This document shows, in pieces, positions 1 to 6,020 of a DNA stretch of 6,322 nt. Within the stretch, counting starts at the first letter, position 1, and every line of letters begins with the position of its first letter. The notes beneath the pieces were generated by a model that saw nothing but the letters and a program-made list of their open reading frames with translations, had not been told where the DNA came from and searched no databases. Source of the DNA: Thermodesulfobacteriota bacterium (lineage in GTDB: Bacteria > Desulfobacterota > Desulfocorpusculales > Desulfocorpusculum); contig JAPWUY010000121.1 in the NCBI GenBank assembly GCA_028275295.1, positions 1-6,322 on the forward strand, in the 5' to 3' direction. Position numbers and translations under genes: made by a program.

Positions 1-22
1 CCACCCATTGAGCTCCGAGCGT

Positions 23-700
23 ATGGCTCAGATAGAGAATCTGATCCAGTTTCACAGGCTAGAGGTCAAGGAGCCCAGGCAAGAGAAGGACTTCCACAGG
101 TTTCAGGCGATGCTCCAAGCCGAGGTGGGAAGCGCAGGTCAAGTGATCCCTTGGTTCAAGCAGAGGACGGATGAGAACCCGAAAGATGCCTTGGCGTGGC
201 ACCAGTTGGGCGTGGTATACAACAAATTCGGATGGACGAGGGAGGCCTTGAGTTCTCTGGTGAGGGCAGTGGAGCTGGATCCAAACCTGGCAACCGCCTG
301 GGCCGATCTCGGGATGCTTCAGGCGAGGCTCGGCAGATGGGAGGAAGCGGACCGATGCTTCCAGAGGGCTTTGGACATAGATCCTGATCATGGCCCCTTT
401 CTGGCTATGTGGGGAGAGGCCATGGTCCAAAGGGGAAGATCCCAGGAGGGAGTGGCCCTCCTCCAGAGGGCCCTCGAGAAGGACCCCCACCTCATAAGGG
501 CCCACGAGATGCTGGCGAGAGCCAAAAAGGATCTCGGGGACGAGGGGGGATTCCACGAGGAGATGGCGAGCTTCCACGAGAAGATGGATCAATATACCGA
601 GGCCATGAAGCACCTGAGGCTGGCCAAGAAGGCTTATGGAGAGAAGACTCCCAAAGGGGAGGAGATCCAAAGGAGGATAGAGGAGCTCAAAAGCTCCTGA
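23..700 (+). CDS. TPR-repeat protein, possibly 5'-partial
   Basis: A soluble protein made mostly of tetratricopeptide repeats, which usually act as protein-protein interaction scaffolds. Counting from the ATG at 23 (225 aa), TPR-type helix pairs cover about residues 56-89, 90-123 and 124-157. They have the usual W/LG/Y...A...A...P spacing, for example AWHQLGVVYNKFG followed by ALSSLVRAVELDPN. A more degenerate repeat and a charged helical tail follow to the end. No signal peptide or membrane segment is visible. The start is uncertain: the frame stays open to the left edge, a TTG lies at position 8, and the ATG at 23 lacks a clear ribosome-binding site, so the gene may begin outside the window. 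It lies 23 nt before the membrane-protein gene on the same strand and is probably co-transcribed with it. The TPR assignment is secure; the partner and function are unknown. Confidence 0.85.
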   Translation: MAQIENLIQFHRLEVKEPRQEKDFHRFQAMLQAEVGSAGQVIPWFKQRTDENPKDALAWHQLGVVYNKFGWTREALSSLVRAVELDPNLATAWADLGMLQARLGRWEEADRCFQRALDIDPDHGPFLAMWGEAMVQRGRSQEGVALLQRALEKDPHLIRAHEMLARAKKDLGDEGGFHEEMASFHEKMDQYTEAMKHLRLAKKAYGEKTPKGEEIQRRIEELKSS

Positions 701-723
701 AGTCCCATTTGCTGCGGGTGAGG

Positions 724-2118
724 ATGGTGGAAGAGAGGAAAGCTGACCTCATGGGGAAGGAAGATGGAGGTACGGTGGAGGTTGCACCAATCCGCCCCTC
801 CCCAAGGGTCCTTTTGCAGGGACTAGCAAGTGGAGGGCTCCTTCTGCTCTTCACCATGCTGATGCTCGTGAGGGTGGAGCCTTTTGCCAGTTGGTACTAT
901 GCCTTCGCATGGTGGACTTTCATAGGGCTTATGGATGCAGTTGTCCTCTGGAGAAGAGGTGACTCGCTTTTTTGGAGGGATCATCGGGGGTTTTTGTTTC
1001 TCGCTCTGTTGTCGGTTCCAGCTTGGCTTGTCTTCGAGGGATTCAACCTGTTCATTCGAAACTGGTATTACGTGGGCGCAAGCCCCAGTTGGCCCCTCAG
1101 ATGGATGGGATACGCCATATGCTTTTCCACGGTGCTCCCTGCTATCTTCGAGGCAATGGAGCTCCTCGGGGTAACGGGAATAGTAGGGGATCTGAGGCTC
1201 AAGCCCCTCGGGATATCGAGGCGACTTCTCGCCGGGATGGTAGCGGTGGGAATAGTCTCCTGTCTTCTTCCCATCTTGTTTCCCCGATACTGTTTCCCAC
1301 TTGTGTGGCTCGCACTCTTTTTCCTTTTCGATCCCATAAACTATCTCCTGGGTGAGGAAAGCCTTCTGGGTCAGTGGGAAAGAGGCGAGTGGTCCACGAC
1401 CTCGAGGCTTCTTCTGGGAGGGCTTCTCTGCGGTCTCGCATGGGAGCTATTCAATGCAGAGGCTCTTTGCAAGTGGATTTACACGGTCCCTTTTTTCGAG
1501 GAGGGAAAGCTTTTCGAGATGCCTCTTCCGGGGTTTTTGGGATTTCTCCCATTCGCCTTGGAATGTTTCGCCATTTGGAATTTTGCAAAGGCTGTGGCTC
1601 GAAGAACGACAAGCAAGGCCAAGGGGATCGGCCTGGTCCTTTGTCTTGTGGCCGCATCCCTGGCGATGTTCCACTTGGTGGACAAGAACACCGTGGGCTC
1701 CTTCAAGCCCTATGTCAAGGACCTCGAAGAGCTCGCTCCTTACGAGGCGAGGCTTCTCGAGCAAGCTGGGATAAAGAGATTGGACATATGGCTTCTCAAG
1801 CCAGGGGCAAGGGCAAGAGAGTCTCTAGTGTTGGAGCTTCTGGGGGCGACCCCAGAGATGATAGCCAAGTGGAGGACGTGGGCGGCCCTTGTCACGTTGA
1901 AGGGTATCGGGACAGAAAACCTCAAGCTTCTCCTCCGGGCCGGAGTGACCAGCTTGAGGGATCTGGCGCAACAGGAGCCTGAGTCTCTTTTCCGCAAGCT
2001 CCAGGAGTTGCAGAGGGGAGCTCCTTCTCCCAGGGAGGAGCAAGTGCGTCTCTGGGTAAAGGAAGCGAGGAAGGTCTGCAAGGAAGAGCCCCAAAGAGGA
2101 CTTCCGGGGTGCAAGTGA
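724..2118 (+). CDS. Polytopic membrane protein with C-terminal DUF4332/helix-hairpin-helix-like domain
   Basis: A 464-aa integral membrane protein of unknown function. Hydrophobic segments lie at about residues 28-50, 55-76, 88-109, 125-146, 168-186, 188-208, 228-242, 268-288 and 300-317, giving 8-9 helices. The last roughly 130 residues are soluble. Two helical hairpin units there (about 333-375 and 385-450) include LKGIGTENLKLLLRAGVTSL and end in EEQVRLWVKEARK, which fits the DUF4332 pattern, a helix-hairpin-helix relative. The membrane part looks duplicated: FEGFNLFIRNWYY (104-116) resembles WELFNAEALCKWIY (240-253). The ATG at 724 was chosen because it follows the upstream stop by 23 nt and has G-rich GGGTGAGG directly before it. 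GTG 718 and ATG 751 are in-frame alternatives. The frame is open back to 409, but that stretch lies inside the TPR gene and reads as low-complexity shadow. The coiled-coil gene follows after 8 nt. Expression as a membrane protein is clear; no enzymatic motif was recognised. Confidence 0.85.
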   Translation: MVEERKADLMGKEDGGTVEVAPIRPSPRVLLQGLASGGLLLLFTMLMLVRVEPFASWYYAFAWWTFIGLMDAVVLWRRGDSLFWRDHRGFLFLALLSVPAWLVFEGFNLFIRNWYYVGASPSWPLRWMGYAICFSTVLPAIFEAMELLGVTGIVGDLRLKPLGISRRLLAGMVAVGIVSCLLPILFPRYCFPLVWLALFFLFDPINYLLGEESLLGQWERGEWSTTSRLLLGGLLCGLAWELFNAEALCKWIYTVPFFEEGKLFEMPLPGFLGFLPFALECFAIWNFAKAVARRTTSKAKGIGLVLCLVAASLAMFHLVDKNTVGSFKPYVKDLEELAPYEARLLEQAGIKRLDIWLLKPGARARESLVLELLGATPEMIAKWRTWAALVTLKGIGTENLKLLLRAGVTSLRDLAQQEPESLFRKLQELQRGAPSPREEQVRLWVKEARKVCKEEPQRGLPGCK

Positions 2119-2126
2119 GGTGACAC

Positions 2127-2675
2127 ATGGCGGAGATAAAAAGCAGCATAGAACTGGCAATGGAGAGGACGAAGGGCCTTACCTTCACCGAAGAGGAAAG
2201 GCGCAAGTTCGAGGAGGAAAGGGAGAGAAGGATCGCGCAGGCCTTGATCCTCCAGTATCTGAAGGGGGAGATGGTCCTAAGGGAGCTCGAGCGGAAGAGG
2301 AAGGAAGCCACTCCCACAGCCCGCAAGGCCCTGGACAGGGTCCTCGTTGAGTCACTGGAGATGGATGCGGAGGCATTGCCGAAGGTGCAGGAAGCCATCG
2401 AATCCTGGCTGGGCAAGACCAACAGGCATCTGGTTCAGAAGATGAAGGATCTCACGGTCCAGTGGGGGCAAGCTGTTCAGAAGAGGAAGAAGAGGATCAA
2501 GGCCGAGCTCAGGGAGGAACTGGAGAGAAGGGGGATCCGTGGTTCAGCAGTGGAACCCAATGTGGAGGCCTCCCAAGCCTGGGAGAGGGCCTTGAGGGAG
2601 CTTCAAGAGGAGTTCTCGGACAAGGTCTCTTCCCTGAGGGAGCAGTTGCTGGGGGCCTTGGCCCAGGTAGATTGA
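2127..2675 (+). CDS. Charged coiled-coil protein, conserved hypothetical
   Basis: A 182-aa cytoplasmic protein of unknown function. It is almost wholly helical and very rich in Glu, Lys and Arg, with no cysteine, signal peptide or membrane segment. Two likely coiled-coil zones are visible: about residues 20-62 (EEERRKFEEERERR onward) and about 90-180 (KRKKRIKAELREELERRG and the C-terminal amphipathic helix). The opening MAEIKSSIELAMERTKGL resembles small hypothetical proteins I associate with deltaproteobacteria, but I cannot name a family with certainty. The ATG at 2127 has a good Shine-Dalgarno sequence, GAGGTG, which overlaps the upstream stop codon region. Only 8 nt separate the two genes, so translation is probably coupled to the membrane protein. 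It may bind or oligomerise with its two operon neighbours; that is inference from context only. Confidence 0.8.
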   Translation: MAEIKSSIELAMERTKGLTFTEEERRKFEEERERRIAQALILQYLKGEMVLRELERKRKEATPTARKALDRVLVESLEMDAEALPKVQEAIESWLGKTNRHLVQKMKDLTVQWGQAVQKRKKRIKAELREELERRGIRGSAVEPNVEASQAWERALRELQEEFSDKVSSLREQLLGALAQVD

Positions 2676-2678
2676 TGG

Positions 2679-2716
2679 AGGACCCAAAGGCCCACAAACC
2701 TCCTGGCCGGGGTCCT
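2679..2716. terminator. Inverted repeat between convergent genes, possible bidirectional terminator
   Basis: AGGACCC (2679-2685) pairs perfectly with GGGTCCT (2710-2716). Inside this, GGCC (2689-2692) can pair with GGCC (2705-2708), leaving a loop of about 12 nt. The repeat lies in the 57-nt gap between two genes that converge, where a terminator serving both strands would be expected. Neither side has a real U-tract, so Rho-independent termination is not certain. Confidence 0.4.
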
Positions 2717-2732
2717 GGAGAGACGTTCCTTG

Positions 2733-3401
2733 TTACCTCAGGTAGGGATAATACATCTCCCTTATGATCTCGAAGTTCCGCTGGATTCTCTTCTTGCCCA
2801 CGATGGGGTTTCCATGGCCAGGAAGGAGGATCTCCACATCCAGCCTGGCCAGCTTCTCTATGCTCGAGATGAGCTCCTCGGAATCCCCTCCTGGAAGGTC
2901 CGTCCTCCCCACACCCATCTCGAATATCACGTCTCCTGTGAATAGAGCCTTGTGTGAGGGCCAGTAGATGCATACGGAGCCTGGTGAGTGGCCCGGGGTC
3001 TCGAGCACTTGAAATCTCTCATCCCCGAGGAAAAGTTCCCCTTCCCGCAAGAGGACCTCGATTCTCAGTTGGGGCTTGCTCACCCCCATCATCCTGTATA
3101 TGTCCGAGCCGAGAGATCTGAGGAACTCCTCCTCTGCCACTCCCATGGCCATCCAGACAGGCCTCTGGGAAAAGGCTTGGAAGCTTTCCACGTGATCGGG
3201 ATGACCGTGAGTGGCTATAAGCCCCTGGATCGAATCCTCGTGGATTCCGTCGAGGCGCAGGGCCTGGATGAGCCTGGGGAGAAACTCCAGGTGTCCCGGA
3301 TCCACAAGGACCACCTGCCCACTCCTTATGAGGTACGAGTTTGCGTTGTTCGCAGAGGGGTTCGTCCAGGGATAGGCATAGAGGCCATCTAGCAACTTCA
3401 T
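2733..3401 (-). CDS. Metallo-beta-lactamase-fold hydrolase (glyoxalase II-like)
   Basis: A 222-aa cytoplasmic hydrolase of the metallo-beta-lactamase superfamily, in the GloB-like group that mostly hydrolyses thioesters or related esters. The metal site is complete: THGHPDH (residues 64-70, giving H65, H67, D69 and H70), H138 in TPGHSPG, D157 in FTGD and H196 in PGHGN. The GRTDLPGGD segment (165-173) is typical of the glyoxalase II-like branch. Length is normal for a single-domain member and there is no signal peptide. The ATG at 3401 is preceded by GGGAG about 8 nt upstream. The gene lies 78 nt after the gamma subunit gene on the same strand with no strong terminator between, so it may be the last cistron of the oxidoreductase operon. 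The fold is certain. The substrate is unknown; an acyl thioester would fit the neighbourhood, but that is speculation. Confidence 0.92.
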   Translation of the reverse strand: MKLLDGLYAYPWTNPSANNANSYLIRSGQVVLVDPGHLEFLPRLIQALRLDGIHEDSIQGLIATHGHPDHVESFQAFSQRPVWMAMGVAEEEFLRSLGSDIYRMMGVSKPQLRIEVLLREGELFLGDERFQVLETPGHSPGSVCIYWPSHKALFTGDVIFEMGVGRTDLPGGDSEELISSIEKLARLDVEILLPGHGNPIVGKKRIQRNFEIIREMYYPYLR

Positions 3402-3479
3402 CTCGGTTCTCCCGACTTCGAAAATTGGACTCTTAGGGTCTTCTCCAGGAGGAGCTCTTCCGGGGAGGGCCTGGGAGGC

Positions 3480-4022
3480 TCACTTACCGTCTCTCACGAA
3501 GGCTGCTCCTCTCTCTATGGCAGCTTTGTTGAGGCCGAAAAATTTCTCCTTTCCGGCTGTGGCCTTCGCCATGCCCAGGACCGCATCCTCCACCGTGAGA
3601 AGCCCCGTTGTCTCAACTAGTGCCCCGAGCATGACCATGTTGGCTGCCATCTCGGATCCCACTTCCCTCGCCAGGGCCACTGCATCTACCCTGACTTCCT
3701 CGACATCCTGGCGGTTCAAATCGCGAGATATGAGGGACGAGTTGATGAGGATCTTCCCCCCAGGCTTCACCATGTTCTCGAATCTGTCCAAGGAGGGAGC
3801 ATTCATGGCAACGAGCACATCCACCTCCGATGCCACAGGAGATGCTATCTCCTCATCTGAGATGGTGACCGTGCAGTTTGCAGTTCCTCCCCTCATCTCA
3901 GCCCCATAAGCGGGCAGATATGTCACGTTCAGTCCCTTGAGCATCGCCGCATGGGAGAGCACATACCCCATGAGGAGCACTCCCTGTCCTCCGAAACCAG
4001 CGAATGTGGTCCTCACCATCAT
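3480..4022 (-). CDS. 2-oxoacid:ferredoxin oxidoreductase, gamma subunit (VorC-like)
   Basis: Gamma subunit of a 2-oxoacid:ferredoxin oxidoreductase, about 180 aa, a normal length for a separately encoded gamma chain. The N-terminus carries the family hallmark AGFGGQGV (residues 8-15), followed by YGAEMRGGTANCTVTISDEE. This domain helps bind CoA and complete the active complex. The start is set at the ATG at 4022, which overlaps the beta subunit's TGA stop (4019-4021) in an ATGA arrangement, with GGAG about 7 nt upstream. A second ATG follows at once at 4019. The frame stays open upstream to 4250, but those codons lie within the beta gene and give a Pro/Gln/His-rich sequence unlike the family, so they are excluded. 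Assignment to the gamma family is secure. The branched-chain (Vor) rather than 2-oxoglutarate (Kor) type is inferred from the alpha subunit. Confidence 0.92.
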   Translation of the reverse strand: MMVRTTFAGFGGQGVLLMGYVLSHAAMLKGLNVTYLPAYGAEMRGGTANCTVTISDEEIASPVASEVDVLVAMNAPSLDRFENMVKPGGKILINSSLISRDLNRQDVEEVRVDAVALAREVGSEMAANMVMLGALVETTGLLTVEDAVLGMAKATAGKEKFFGLNKAAIERGAAFVRDGK

Positions 4023-4789
4023 TTCACTTCTCCGAGCCCGCTTGTGTCCTTGATAACTCCAAGAGGATAGGTCTTGGTGAGAATCGACTCGGTCCATTTC
4101 CACGCATCCCAAGGCTTCATCTTCCAGTTGGTGGGGCATGGGGAGAGGAGCTCTACCAAGCTGAAGCCCAGGTTGTTGAGTTGGACGAGGAAGCTCTTCT
4201 TGATGGCCCTCTTGGCCCTCTGGATGTGCTTGACGGAGCAAAGGGCGCATCTCTCAATATAGACCGTTCTCTGACAAACAGCCAGCATCTGGGATATGTC
4301 TATGGGCGCCCCGTCCCTGTCCGGGTCTCGGCCACCTGGGGTGGTCGTTGCCACGAGTCCAATAGTGGTAGTGGGCGCCATCTGGCCTCCAGTCATGCCG
4401 TAGATGGCGTTGTTTATGAATATGGTGCTAATCTTCTCTCCCCTGTTGGCCGCATGGATTGTCTCCGCGGTCCCTATTGCCGCAAGATCTCCATCCCCTT
4501 GGTAAGTGAGCACGAACTTGTCAGGATGGACCCTCTTTATGCCCGTTGCAACTGCCAGGGCCCTTCCGTGTGGTGCCTCCACCATATCGAAGTTGAAGTA
4601 GTTGTAAGCCAGAACAGCACAGCCAACTGGAGCGACCCCTATGGTCTTCTCCCTCAGGCCCAGCTCGTCGAGGACCTCTGCCACGAGCCTATGGGCTATG
4701 GAGTGGCCACAGCCTGGACAATAATGGGTCATGGCAGGCTTGAGGGACTCGGGCCGAGAAAAGATCTTCTTCATCGCCTGTTCGTTCAT
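4019..4789 (-). CDS. 2-oxoacid:ferredoxin oxidoreductase, beta subunit, TPP-binding (VorA-like)
   Basis: Catalytic beta subunit (256 aa) that binds thiamine pyrophosphate and one [4Fe-4S] cluster, and decarboxylates the 2-oxoacid before electrons pass to ferredoxin. Visible motifs in order: YCPGCGH (residues 23-29), VGCA (55-58), the TPP/Mg motif GDGD...NN (98-101 and 126-127, continuing IYGMTGGQ), and SPCPTNW (216-222). C24, C27, C57 and C218 match the spacing of the four cluster ligands known in this family. An extra Cys pair, C181 and C184, lies between. The ATG at 4789 overlaps the alpha subunit's TGA (4786-4788) in an ATGA junction and has AAGGTGGAG upstream. It ends overlapping the gamma gene. 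The enzyme class is certain; preference for branched-chain 2-oxoacids is inferred from the partner subunit. Confidence 0.93.
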   Translation of the reverse strand: MNEQAMKKIFSRPESLKPAMTHYCPGCGHSIAHRLVAEVLDELGLREKTIGVAPVGCAVLAYNYFNFDMVEAPHGRALAVATGIKRVHPDKFVLTYQGDGDLAAIGTAETIHAANRGEKISTIFINNAIYGMTGGQMAPTTTIGLVATTTPGGRDPDRDGAPIDISQMLAVCQRTVYIERCALCSVKHIQRAKRAIKKSFLVQLNNLGFSLVELLSPCPTNWKMKPWDAWKWTESILTKTYPLGVIKDTSGLGEVK

Positions 4790-5877
4790 ATCTCCACCTT
4801 CTTTCCCACTTTGCCGTCCCCTCGAAGAACTGAGAGGGCAAATTCCTGAACGTCAGCCGGGGTGGGGATGGGCCCGCCAGGTATTCCCAGGAGGTGAACC
4901 TCGCTCCTACCCCCAACGGACATGATGACATCCTCCACCATCTGACCCACGCACAGCTCGAAGACCCCTATCTTCACCCCCTCCTTTGCTAGGGCTCTGA
5001 GGGCCACCTTCGGATATGGCCAGAGGGTTATGGGCCTGAATAGGCCGACCTTATAACCATCCCTTCTCATCCTGTTGACTGCCCCTTTAGCTATGCGGGA
5101 GGCTGTCCCGTACGAGACCAGGATGAGCTCGGCATCCTCCACAAGATAGGTCTCGTATCTCACCTCCTTGGCCGTCATCTCATCGTATTTGGCCTGGAGC
5201 TTGAGATTGTGGCGGTAGAGGGTCGGAGGATCCAGGAGCATGGAGAAGACCGCCCTGGGCTCCCTACCCTTGCACCCGTCGAGGATATAGTCCTTCGGGG
5301 GAAGCTCCCTGGGATCTATGGGATCCCTGAAGACGACGGGTTCCATCATCTGGCCCATGAGCCCGTCGCCCAATATCATCACGGGATTGCGGTATTTGTC
5401 CGCTAGATCGAAGGCATCGAAGGTGAGCTCGGCCAACTCTTGATTGGATGCGGGAGCCAAAACTAGGACCCTGTAGTCTCCATGGCCGCCTCCCCTGGTT
5501 GCCTGGAAGTAATCGGCCTGAGAAGGAGCAATGTTGCCCAAGCCAGGCCCGCCCCTCATCATGTTCACTATCACAGCAGGAAGTTCCTGGCCACAGAGGT
5601 AAGATATGCCTTCTTGTTTGAGGCTTATTCCTGGGGAGGACGAGGATGTCATGACCCTCCCGCCTGCAGCCGATGCGCCTATGACCATGTTTATGGATGC
5701 GATCTCGCTCTCTGCCTGTATGAAGGTACCGCCTACCTCCAAAAGCCTCTGGGAGAGATATTCCGGAAGTTCATTCTGGGGGGTTATGGGATAGCCGAAA
5801 TAGTATCTGCATCCAGCCCGTACAGCGGCCTCTCCAACAACATGGGCCCCCCTCATGAGCATCTTTTCACTTGGCAC
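4786..5877 (-). CDS. vorB: 2-oxoacid:ferredoxin oxidoreductase, alpha subunit (VorB type, 3-methyl-2-oxobutanoate)
   Basis: Alpha subunit (363 aa) of a 2-oxoacid:ferredoxin oxidoreductase, with the pyrimidine-binding domain at about residues 5-190 and a transketolase C-terminal-like domain II at about 240-350. Family motifs are FGYPITPQNELPEYL (27-41), QAESEIAS (54-61) and the segment MMRGGPGLGNIAPSQADYF (106-124), followed by GGGHGDYR. The last stretch is what I associate with VorB rather than KorA proteins, which typically show a different sequence after MRGGP. The start is a GTG at 5877 with a strong Shine-Dalgarno GAGGTGGAG (5879-5887); an in-frame ATG at 5862 would drop five residues. 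It is the first gene of the minus-strand operon, with a promoter at 5935-5964, and joins the beta gene by an ATGA overlap. Oxoacid oxidoreductase alpha is certain; the substrate is probable, and other 2-oxoacids are possible. Confidence 0.88.
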   Translation of the reverse strand: MPSEKMLMRGAHVVGEAAVRAGCRYYFGYPITPQNELPEYLSQRLLEVGGTFIQAESEIASINMVIGASAAGGRVMTSSSSPGISLKQEGISYLCGQELPAVIVNMMRGGPGLGNIAPSQADYFQATRGGGHGDYRVLVLAPASNQELAELTFDAFDLADKYRNPVMILGDGLMGQMMEPVVFRDPIDPRELPPKDYILDGCKGREPRAVFSMLLDPPTLYRHNLKLQAKYDEMTAKEVRYETYLVEDAELILVSYGTASRIAKGAVNRMRRDGYKVGLFRPITLWPYPKVALRALAKEGVKIGVFELCVGQMVEDVIMSVGGRSEVHLLGIPGGPIPTPADVQEFALSVLRGDGKVGKKVEI

Positions 5878-5878
5878 G

Positions 5879-5887
5879 CTCCACCTC
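5879..5887 (-). promoter_or_regulatory. Ribosome-binding site of the alpha subunit gene
   Basis: On the minus strand GAGGTGGAG lies just before the GTG start, with the GAGG core 6 nt from it. This good match supports GTG 5877 over the downstream ATG. Confidence 0.7.
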
Positions 5888-5906
5888 TTTTTCTTTTAGG
5901 CTCAAA

Positions 5907-5923
5907 GCCCGCACGAAGCGGGC
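5907..5923 (-). other. Leader hairpin upstream of the vor operon
   Basis: GCCCGC (5907-5912) and GCGGGC (5918-5923) form a 6-bp GC stem with a 5-nt loop, UUCGU on the minus strand. The minus strand continues CUUUGAGCC, so the U-run is weak. The hairpin lies between the proposed promoter and the ribosome-binding site, at the very 5' end of the leader. It could stabilise the mRNA, attenuate transcription, or end transcription entering from the right. The structure is clear; its role is a guess. Confidence 0.4.
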
Positions 5924-5934
5924 CTTCTCCAAGC

Positions 5935-5964
5935 ATACTAGCTAAGATTGCCGGAATTAGTCAA
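5935..5964 (-). promoter_or_regulatory. Sigma70-type promoter for the vor operon
   Basis: On the minus strand a -35 box TTGACT (5959-5964, five of six matches to TTGACA) is followed after 18 nt by the -10 box TAGTAT (5935-5940, four of six matches). This predicts a transcript start near 5928 and a leader of about 50 nt before the GTG at 5877. Position and orientation fit a promoter for the alpha-beta-gamma genes. It has not been tested against alternatives such as sigma54. Confidence 0.5.
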
Positions 5965-6020
5965 GGGCCGGTAATGGACAGGACGGTATTTTCGCCAGGC
6001 GGGCAAATTGAGGAGAGATA

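Noticed and set aside
409..723. Upstream extension of the membrane-protein frame, overlapping the TPR gene
   Set aside because: The added 105 residues are Gly/Pro/Arg/Glu-rich shadow of the TPR gene in another frame; the family-like sequence begins after 724.
4023..4250. N-terminal extension of the gamma subunit
   Set aside because: It lies inside the beta gene, reads as a Pro/Gln/His-rich sequence, and the ATGA junction with a ribosome-binding site at 4022 gives a normal gamma length.
4004..4849. 281-codon plus-strand open frame opposite the beta gene
   Set aside because: It is antisense to a clear TPP-binding subunit and has no recognisable domain; long antisense frames are expected at this GC content.
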